This document shows, piece after piece, positions 56,324-64,000 of a DNA stretch of 64,000 nt. The notes beneath the pieces are model-generated. The model made no database searches. It saw nothing but the letters and a program-made list of their open reading frames with translations, and had not been told where the DNA came from. The translations under genes and the position numbers were made by a program. Numbering within the stretch: the first letter of the stretch is position 1; each line of letters begins with the position of its first letter. Source of the DNA: Trichobilharzia szidati (taxonomy: Eukaryota > Platyhelminthes > Trematoda > Strigeidida > Schistosomatidae); contig OX235271.1 in assembly GCA_944472155.2 (NCBI GenBank), positions 23,195,710-23,259,709 of the forward strand. The letters are read 5' to 3'.

Positions 56324-58887
56324 ATTTACTGGATGACGTTGAGAACAAAATTTATTGTTCATAATCATATCAATTATAATCACACGATTTTGAATCGTGA
56401 TTTTTTAGTTTCATTTGTTCTCTCCTATTTGTCATCTTTGGGGCAGTCGAATTTTCCGGATATCTGGGACAGGTGTTGAATCATTCCTATTACACATATT
56501 CGCATTTGATTCGATAAACAAAGCTTCTGTTGTCAATCTTTCTCTTCACCCTATTTGTGTATAAACTCTTTGAAAACAAGCTCATGGTACGATTTCTCTA
56601 CTTCAGAAGGACATCAAACTGTATAAATCAGAACAACGGCATAAATAAGTATTATCATGCTTTTTTTCTTTTACATATTTTATGTAATTTGGTGTTTGGG
56701 TTTAACTTCTCCAATTTCTATTCCCATTACCCTATATAGGTGTGAAAATCATTATTCGTTTTGCCCTTATAATTTTTTAAAATTTGTTATTCAATATTTT
56801 TTGTTGTTGTTTAATACCAAAAACTTGAAATAACTGTTAGTATGTAACACTATAAAACTCAGTGACTCAAAATTCTTAGTAACAAAAAGGGGGATAAACC
56901 CTGCGGTTATCGCATATTGTTTGCTTAAATTATTATTATTTGCTGGCTGCCTCTGCACCTCTCTTTCTGTTTTCTTTTTTCTACTCTTCTCGAAGGTATT
57001 GCATTGAAGCACGGAAAATGAACAGTAATGCTGCTTTCTACGTTTCTATTACTTGGCCGTTATTCAGAATATTGTTGATACATACGACGAACAACGGAAC
57101 AAATTTCATTCTGAATTCTGTTTATCATCGCAAAGCTGGTCCCTTGTATCTGCTAATACAGAAATAATGCTGTACTTACCCTCTACTGTGGAATTTTATA
57201 AATTTTTGAACCCTTTTTAATTGACAAAATGATAATGATCACAAGGCCTGTATCCTGTATGTCTTGTTCTAGCACCTGTGTACCGCCTCTCTTCTTACCT
57301 TCCATTAACGTAACATTTCGTAATTCCCGCACGAATTTGAATGACTATGAGTATATTATAGATTATAAATAAATAAATAAATTTATTCTCATAGTATAGT
57401 ACATGAGGGACGCCAGTTTACAGGCATCATCAAATTGTTACAGAAATAGAACCATATAATTCAATCACAATTTACAAGCAATAGCAAGATATGCTTTACA
57501 TGTTCGCTGGAGATTATACATACACTTGATAAATGTTAATCCCAGTAGTATAAAACAGCCTTTCCACTTATTTACAATCATTTCTGTGCAAAGTTGGAAA
57601 AAAATCTGCTAGATTGTCAGTGAGTGCAACGCATCAGTAAATACAGAAGTATTGTCTTCGCATTAACAAAAAAGAAACCAGGTCTTTGGTGGATGGATTA
57701 TAAGTGCCTGGGAAAAAAATAAAGCTTGAAGTCAATTTTCATACATAACTTTGTTGTGTGCAGAATCCTTGAATTATAGTTCATTGATGTGTTGTTTTGA
57801 AATCAGTGATATGTTTATCTCATTTGATCTGCAATGTCATTGTTGGGAGTAAATACATAAGCTTCAGACGTATTAATTAATGGATTTCTACTGCTTGTGG
57901 GTATTTTCTTAACGTGAGGAAGGTTTATGAAATTGAGCTGTTCCGACGGGAGTTGAGAATATTAACTGCTCAGCAACATTATGGATATAAGTTCATCACA
58001 TTATCCAAGGAAAGGTGGGTTGCAGTTGGTGAGGGATATATGGTGCCCAACGAGCGTACATCTGTCCATGTGATGTTGTGGTGAGTTATACCTTTTTCAT
58101 GTTGTCGGTTTATGTCCATTTTATTCCACTTATTGTGTTGGGTAGTAGTTTTACAAACGAGATTTCTTGTCTGTTTGAGGATACGTATCTTAACCGTTAA
58201 TGTTTTATCTAGAATTATAAATATAGGCAAAAACAACAGGTGTAGTATTTAAGCTTATACATTAAATGGACCTATAATTTCGGAGGCTCTCAGATAGGAA
58301 CTAGAACTACTATCGTTTGCAAACTCTTGTAGTTTGTCATTAAGCACCTTTTTGAAGGGGGCCAATGTACTTGCTTGACGCATTTCCATTGGCAGTTCAT
58401 TCCATATCTGTGCATACCTAATCAAGTAAAACTTTTGCCTGGTGGCTGTTTTACATTGTTCGATAGCTACTGTACCCTTAGTGTGTCTTAGTTTGTAGCC
58501 ATTGTCATCTGAAAGTCGAGTGCCATTAGTAGAGGAAAAAACTAAGTGGTTTAGAAGCTTATAGTAAAGTGTCAAGTTTAGTCTCAGGCTTCTTAGCCAT
58601 AGTGTTTCTAGTCCTAGGACATCACATCTAGTGGAGCAGTTCGCACCATTTTCGGTTCCGAGTAGTTTTAACACGAAGTACCTCTGCACTCCCTCGACTT
58701 TCAATTTGTCCTCTATGCGTATGCTACTATACATGAATGAACAGTAATCAAATAAAGGACGCACACAAACCTTGTACAACAGAATTCTAGACTCATTTCT
58801 GTAGAATTTCCTGAGTAGAAAGCCGATAAGTCCGCGTGACTTTGACACTTGTTTGGAGATATGTTCAGAAAATGATAAGTTATGTGA
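56324..58887. other. Right-arm-only segment (2.56 kb, deleted on the left)
   Basis: No partner exists in the left arm, where GGGCTGAAATA joins directly to an ATAATAATAC-like stretch at about 5,577-5,595. The coding frame of RT2 crosses the right breakpoint uninterrupted, so this is the ancestral state and the left arm lost it. It contains a half-unit of the 23.5-kb palindrome (56,335-56,380), a TTTGATTCGATAAACAAAGC block shared with the left-flank PLE A region (1,314-1,336), an (AAAT)n tail at 57,365-57,385, a diverged relative of the 362-bp repeat (57,640-57,780), and the C-terminal half of RT2. No other gene was seen. Confidence 0.88.
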
Positions 58888-59146
58888 ATATTTCAGCCCT
58901 AGGTCCAGTACAGATTCCAGTCGTTGAAGTGCATGGCCTTGAATTGTCAGGTCAAGTTCTAAATTGTTGCAACCTATGCAGAGCCAGCCACATTTTTCGA
59001 CATTAAATTGGAGGTGCCAGGTGTCACACCATCTATCCATTTTTTCTAATTCTTGCTGTATGGCGTTTACTGTTATTCCAATATCTGTGTTCTTGCATTT
59101 ATACGTCACTTCTAAGTCATCTGCATATAGTATTGGTTTACCTACA
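58255..59146 (-). CDS. RT2 C-terminal part, intact 284-codon frame (right copy)
   Basis: From 59,146 down: KPILYADDLEVTYKCKNTD (catalytic YADD intact), EKMDRWCDTWHLQFN, LLYKVCVRPLFDYCSF, KLKVEGVQRYFVLKLLG, LRSLRLNLTLYYKLLN, FYLIRYAQIWNELPMEMR, ending SEIIGPFNV. The arrangement matches the palm end and thumb of CR1/jockey-clade RTs. No stop or frameshift was found, unlike RT1, so it inserted later or decays more slowly. The upstream fingers and endonuclease are absent: the frame is cut at 59,147 where RT1 begins in the opposite direction. Confidence 0.85.
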
Positions 59147-61535
59147 CTAAAGCATTCACAGATAATTTTGCAGGTAACTACCTTAAGCCTAAAGTCCAGT
59201 TACTCAATATACACCCTGCTACTAATGTGGCACAAACTCCATCTCCACACACACCAAACTTAATTAGCACTGTTGAATTTAACTATACTAAAATTAAACA
59301 AACTATAAGAACCCTGAAATGCTCAAAAGGTTTCGGTACTGACGGCATATCATCCTATTTTCATAAATATGGTGGCCCTGACATTCCCTTACTACTGCTT
59401 AAAATATTCAAAATGTCCTTAGAAACCCAAACTTACCCTGATATGTGGAAAACAACGTTTATTATGCCTAAACACAAATCTGGCTCGCAAACAGAAGTCA
59501 GTAACTACAGGCCGATCAATATCACACATATAGCATCTAGAATTATGGAGAGACTAGTTAAAGACAACCTAATGAAGCATATGCTTAGCTGCAACATTAT
59601 AAGTCCGAACCAACATGGATTCCTAAAATCCAGATCTTGTTTAACATGCCACTTAGGCTTCTTCAACTTTGTGACCAGCAGTCGTGACAGACGACAACTA
59701 GTACTTGTCATCTAATTTGACATCTCAAAGGCATTTGACCGTGTCGGCTATTTACTGCTAATAGATAAGCTGAACTCCTTAGGAATACGTGACCCACTAT
59801 CAGGATGGCTTAAATCATTCCTTAACAACAGGTCTCAAATAGCTAAACTCGGGTCTGTAACTTCCAAACCTAGCCCAATCACCTCTAGTGTAGTACAGGG
59901 TAGTGTCATTGGACCCCTTCTATTTACCCTATATATTAACGACATATGCGCTTGCTTTTCTCATGGGAAACCATTCATCTTTCCAGATGACCCAAAGGCA
60001 GCTTATACATTCCAATGTGATGACCTAGGCTACTTCCAGAATGTTGTACAAAAAGAACTAGATAAAGTGACTGCTTGGTCGTCTTTATGGAACCTCCAAT
60101 TTAACCTTAAAAAATGTGGCTAGATCTGCTTTGGTGCACCCTCAATCGACATTAAATTAACGCTTCAATCGGCTAACCTAACCGGACTCCGAAGTGTCGT
60201 TGACCTAGGTCTAAGGTACTCGAGTAACCTAACATTTCCTGAGCAAGTGGCATCACAGATTCAAAAGTCGAGGATGCTCCTAGGATGCATACTCAGGAAC
60301 TTTCACGACAATGAAGCAAAGCTCCTTCTGTACCAAACCTATGTGAGGCCAATACTAGAATAACCAACCAACAACAACAGCAGCAGCAACATCCAGTGCC
60401 AATCACCATCAACGGGAGGGATTTGAAAGAGGTTACTTCATTCACTTCACTTATCTAGGGAGCATTGTCTAAACTACAGGCAGGTGGAACGGACGAGGAT
60501 GTCAAATCGAGAATCGGGAAGGCGAGAAACACATTCATCAACCTGAAACCAATCTGGAAATCTTCGTCACTCAACTCAGCATCAACAACAAAATGTTTCG
60601 GATTTTCAATACAAAAGTCAAGTCAATTTTGCTTTACGGATGAGAAACTTGGTGGGTCACCAAGAATGTTTTCAACAGGTTTCAGACCTTTATCAACAAC
60701 TGTCTTCGCTCCATACTGAAGATTAGATGGCCGGAAAGAATCACAAACAAGAAACTATGGGAACAAATAAAACAGGAACCAATCGCCCGGCAAATATGCA
60801 GGAGAAAGTGGAGATGGATTCGACACTCGCTGAGAAGGCCGTTGGGTGACATCGCGCGTCAGGCCCTCGAGTGGAAACCTATAGGAAAGCGGCGAGTGGG
60901 ACGTCCAAGGGTGACATGGAGGAGATCGTGTGAGGAGGAGATGAAACAGTATGGATTAACATGGATGCAAGTGAAAAGTACAGCACAAGACAGGAGCAAG
61001 TGGAGGCGTGCAGTTGAAGCCCTATGTTCCACTAGGAACCCAAGGGAACAATAATAATATTATTAGCAGCACTCACACACGTGGAAAGCTAAGAATAGAA
61101 AGTATCCAACGATATTTTACCTCAAAACTACTTGGCTAAGAATGTAAGAAAGACTACATCTCAAGGTGCATGATTCTACAACTTGACCCACTCTGGACAA
61201 GACGACTAATTATAAACCTAGAATTCTTCTATAAGGTCCTACACAAAATATCATTCTCAGACAGTAAGGACATACAATTCGCACAAGAAGGCTCTTACGA
61301 TCTGCGTAGCCAAACTTGCACAGTGACAATAAAAGCCTTTAAGTCAACACTCCGCGAAAACTTCTTACAGTCATGTATTCTAAAATATGGAACAATCTGC
61401 CCCTAGAAGTCAAGAACTGCCATACGGTTATGAGTTTCAAACGCTCTCTGTACACACTATTTCACTCTACTGATTATATAAATAAACTATTTATTCCTAG
61501 AACGAATCAACTATCAGTCTATTACAGTACCTAAA
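59147..61535 (+). pseudogene. CR1-like RT1 (right copy), interrupted by a retrotransposon fragment
   Basis: Mirror of 3,615-5,317 with the same ancestral stops and FPDD in place of F/YADD (near 59,980). It differs by the 686-bp insertion at 60,362-61,047, placed in the VRPILEYC region, and by loss of one C near 61,366 that breaks the last open frame (RENFLQ here, RENFFTVMY on the left). The first open frame reads SSRDRRQLV where the left reads SSRHRRQLV. Confidence 0.85.
60362..61047 (+). mobile_element. RTE-like non-LTR 3' fragment, right-arm-specific insertion
   Basis: Inserted after GGCCAATACTAGAA. The left arm continues with TACTGTCCATTTATT, about 15 bp missing here. The body encodes ITINGRDLKEVTSF, LYLGSIV-like and TTGGTDEDVKSRIGKARN words, EPIARQICRRKWRWIRHSL, ALEWKPIGKRRVGRPR, TWRRSCEEEMKQYGLTW and KWRRAVEALCSTRNPREQ, then AATAATAATATT as tail. 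It is a 5'-truncated RTE-like insertion with its trinucleotide 3' tail. Its absence on the left shows it arrived after the arms (or haplotypes) separated. Confidence 0.85.
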
Positions 61536-62091
61536 CGCGCTTAAATACCTTTACTTCTCTAAAAACTATAAATAAACTAGTAGCATAAATGCATAAAAAG
61601 ACTTAGTAGAAATAAATATCTGTTCATCAAATTACAATGTACAACGAATATAAACATATAAGTCCCACTCCACATACTTTTTCTCCGCTCTCTGGTACAT
61701 TTCTCTTGTATTTGCGTTGTAGTACAAGTTGCATTGATCTACATTCCGACTGAAGCTGAGAAACAATTGAAGTCACTCACTCATATATTATCCCTCAAGG
61801 TTTGGCTAGTAATGGCCTAGCATACCTGATGAAATCCACTGTCACCATAACAAGACGCTGTACAGCATCTTATACAAGCACTGTCAACGATCTAAAATGG
61901 TTTTTATATAGCTTTCTACGTGTTTATCAACTTACTCGTACGGAGCAACCATGCAGTGACAAATGGCAGGCTTTGGGTGACTTGAGTGCAGTAAAACAAA
62001 TCTGCTTGACAATGACCAATATTAATCTGCATTCAGTTGAATTCACATCTGCTATTACTTGCAATAAAAATGATGTCAAAATCATACAAAT
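61536..62091. other. Mirror of 3,058-3,614, no recognised gene
   Basis: The open frame at 61,802 continues past the arm end into single-copy sequence to 62,203 but shows no motif. Confidence 0.45.
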
Positions 62092-62545
62092 GGGCGAGGG
62101 TATAGGCTATGACGTTTTAATTTCTCTGTGCCTCAGGTTTTCTCGTCTTTCATTGGCTGGAACAGTGGCGGTAAGTTTATATTTGATTTTGGTAGGTAGG
62201 TGATGTCGTGTGCAGCCCTGTGTGCTTGCGTCGTGCATTGTTTCTATGCAGATTTGATGAATGTAATTGTAAACTTAGACTTATAAAACGTGTTTTTCTT
62301 CTTTTTTGGTGCATGTACAAGGCTTGGTTTGTCATACACTCGGTTGTTTGGCCTGTCGGTTGCCTGCGATGTCAACGAACCCGTGGGTTTTTGTGCTTTT
62401 CTAGAATTTATTGTTTCGTGCGGTATATCTTGATGGATATTGATCAGTCATGCATTTGAATATTGCTTTGTTTACTGAATTATCTTGAAATAGTTGTGAC
62501 ATAGATGGATGCTAATTGACAAAGCCTTTTTGAAGTTCACTGCAG
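62092..62545. other. Right flank, single copy, upstream of the MULE-type gene
   Basis: Starts GGGCGAGGGTATAGGC right after the arm boundary. No mirror partner in the window and no clear exon. It ends in the acceptor TTCACTGCAG at 62,536-62,545. Confidence 0.5.
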
Positions 62546-64000
62546 GTAGTCAATGCGACAGAAAGCAGTGCAGACGTTAGTGGAATTTTTGGTGAAGTAA
62601 TGCTTGGAAGGCGTTACTTCAGCTGGGAGGAATTTGAGAAAGCATTAGAAGAGTTTCAAAAAGTGAGGAAGTTTTTCAATGCTAACAATGTAGTTGTCCT
62701 GCACTCACTACGTCCGTATTCAGAGCAAAAGAATAGCGGATGATATATTCAAGTACGCCTGTGTTGGTTTTAAATGTACTTTTGGAGTGCATCGTGTAAG
62801 GCCTGGCTTAAAATTGAGAAACAATTCGTAAGAAGAATTATACTATGGTATTATGAATATTTAAGGTCTAAATGTTGCAATTGTCCTTCTTCGATTCGGG
62901 TGGTTTTGCACAGTAGTGAATACGTAATTACTGCTCACAAAATGGTGCATAACCATCCATGCGATAGGGTGTACATGCAGAATGACCCCTGGTATAGACG
63001 ACTAACAGTAGAAGAGAAAGAAAACTTGGAACCCCTTCTTCAGCAATCGCACTCATCCGATGAAATAATTACGCATGTTAAGGAAAAATTCCACAAGGAT
63101 ATAACTCGTAGTGACGTTAAACATATGAAAGCCCTAGTTAATAAAGGTAACTTAGACGTAATTGTTATTTACTTAAGGTATGTCGAGCCGTCGTGACATT
63201 TTTGATTTCCTGAAATGCCGTGGGAAGTTAATGGAGTATTACTCAGATGAACCTACGAGGAATTCACTAACAAGAGTCTGTTTTTCAACTAATGAGCAAA
63301 TCCAATTGTATAAACAGTTCCCGGAGGTTGTCGGTATTGACTCTACATATAATACAAATAAAGGGAAGTAAGTTTACCAATTCATTAATCAACATGCAGG
63401 TATTCATTGTTCCAATTAGTTGTGACGGATAATTTTGGTCGTGGGCGACCAGTGTTATTTGCTTGGACTCGAAAGGAATTCAAACGTGATGTAGTCTGGA
63501 TTTTGGACTCATTTAGTCAAATAATGGAAGATACATCTAAAACTGAGACATTTATTATGGACTGTGCGCAATGTGAAATAAGAGCAGTGAAGTTAACGCA
63601 CAGGCAAGCGCACATTGTGCTCTGTTCTTTCCATGTTTGTCGTGCATTCTGTCGTAAAGTAAAATTTTTTTAGCATATTAAAAATTTTAATTGCAGACGC
63701 GGAATCCCATTGTTAAGAACTATTTATGTCGCTTAGTTCAGTGTAAAAGTAGATCAGAGTAATGCCTGTAATATTTTCATTTTCCAGATTTAATTTCTAT
63801 TTTAGAGTTATAAGCAGATTGGATGTTCGTGTCAGTCAATATATACAGCATCGTTGGATGAGTAGACGAGAATTGTGGGCAGCAGCTTTCAGAGATCACG
63901 TGCTGACTTATGGTAATGCTACTAATAATCGAGTAGAAAGTTCACACAGGCAAGTGAAGCGGTACTTGCAAAGGTCAGACAGTCTGCAGAAAAGCATGCT
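62546..64000 (+). CDS. MULE/FAR1-type transposase gene, micro-introns, partial, one frame break
   Basis: Exon blocks join in frame: 62,546-62,827 (a one-base frame break at about 62,695-62,715), 62,866-63,146, 63,178-63,367, 63,400-63,658, 63,697-63,740 and about 63,788 or 63,806 onward, running off the window. Introns are 38, 31, 32 and 38 bp, plus one of 47-65 bp. The N-terminal part resembles a FAR1/WRKY-GCM1-like zinc domain: YACVGFKCTFG, KCCNC, HKMVHNHPC. The MULE catalytic core follows: VVGIDSTYNTNKGK (first Asp), LVVTDNFGRGRPVLFAW, FIMDCAQCEIRAVKL (second Asp) with LCSFHV, and NATNNRVESSHRQVK (Glu). All three acidic residues are present. It could be a mobile element, a domesticated gene or a pseudogene; the frame break favours decay unless splicing avoids it. 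Confidence 0.8.

Larger units (their letters stand above)
31310..62091 (-). repeat. Right arm of giant inverted repeat (palindrome)
   Basis: This is the reverse-complement partner of 3,058-30,769, 30.8 kb long because it keeps 56,324-58,887 and gained 60,362-61,047. Nearly every left-arm open frame has a mirror here with zero to a few amino-acid changes. Examples are Arg/Ser in gene A, Gly-Ala-Asp versus Glu-Ala-Glu in a GIY-YIG domain, and several changes around 48.3-49.2 kb. Identity over aligned parts looks well above 99% by eye, but I have not computed it. The arm ends at CATACAAAT (62,083-62,091), after which a single-copy region with a MULE-type gene begins. Confidence 0.97.

Noticed and set aside
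57979..58236. 85-codon minus-strand open frame in the right-only segment
   Set aside because: No motif, no mirror and no splice context; it lies downstream of the RT2 stop and is probably untranslated retrotransposon sequence.
3058..62091. Palindrome as the terminal inverted repeats of one giant DNA transposon (for example MULE, given the neighbouring transposase)
   Set aside because: The MULE-type gene is outside the arms, the loop contains only PLE sequence, the arm edge shows no transposon-like terminus, and no target-site duplication was recognised beyond the shared 9-mer.
62092..62110. Continuation of the palindrome beyond the outer edge (TAGGCTATG present on both flanks near the boundary)
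   Set aside because: Only nine bases match and the surrounding sequence does not align, so I ended the arms at the shared CATACAAAT.

Overview
The window looks like repeat-dense nuclear DNA of a schistosome-type trematode. It is AT-rich, intergenic DNA is mostly decayed retrotransposons, and several candidate exons are split by 31-46 bp micro-introns. Penelope-like elements (PLEs) carry GIY-YIG endonucleases, CR1-like and RTE-like reverse transcriptase (RT) fragments are common, and one repeat matches the tRNA-like/hammerhead (Sm-alpha type) satellite known from schistosomes. The species cannot be fixed from this sequence alone. Nothing here is bacterial: there are no operons, rRNA genes or CRISPR arrays.

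The dominant feature is a giant inverted repeat. Bases about 3,058-30,769 recur in reverse complement at about 31,310-62,091, around a 540-bp single-copy spacer (30,770-31,309). Left and right partners keep a nearly constant coordinate sum: about 61,897-61,910 over most of the arm, 64,464 and 65,149 outside two large indels, and 62,079 next to the spacer. The arms are nearly identical but not copies of one read. I saw scattered substitutions, a 2.56-kb segment present only on the right (56,324-58,887), a 686-bp retrotransposon fragment inserted only on the right (60,362-61,047), a 1-bp frameshift, and a 182-bp tandem-repeat difference beside the spacer. The axis lies inside a PLE: one strand runs from the RT C-terminus through the spacer into a GIY-YIG domain, and the fold-back junction cuts that domain.

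Layout of each arm from outside to axis (left coordinates): CR1-like RT1 and RT2, head to head (3.6-5.6 kb); an unrecognised two-exon gene end A (5.7-6.1 kb); a 3-kb stretch without genes; a tRNA-derived SINE, gene fragment B and the divergent micro-intron gene C (9.3-10.6 kb); RT fragments (11.6-15.8 kb); a piggyBac-like cysteine-rich exon (17.2-17.6 kb); tRNA-like SINEs (18.1-20.1 kb); a TIR-bounded tRNA/hammerhead-core element (20.4-20.65 kb); two head-to-head PLEs (21.4-23.4 kb); a 105-bp-arm palindrome (23.5 kb); host-like exon D (23.8 kb); an RT tail (24.7-25.1 kb); an Sm-alpha-like element (25.8-26.1 kb); a further SINE and a degraded PLE (28.1-29.6 kb); and the axial PLE (30.5-31.3 kb).

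The left flank (1-3,057) holds a second, smaller inverted repeat (362-bp arms) around a non-LTR RT fragment and another PLE. The right flank (62,092-64,000) holds a micro-intron-rich MULE/FAR1-type transposase gene that runs off the window. The main open question is whether the 59-kb palindrome is real chromosome structure or an assembly fold-back. The arm-specific insertion and deletion argue against a trivial single-molecule artefact but do not exclude a chimera of two haplotypes.
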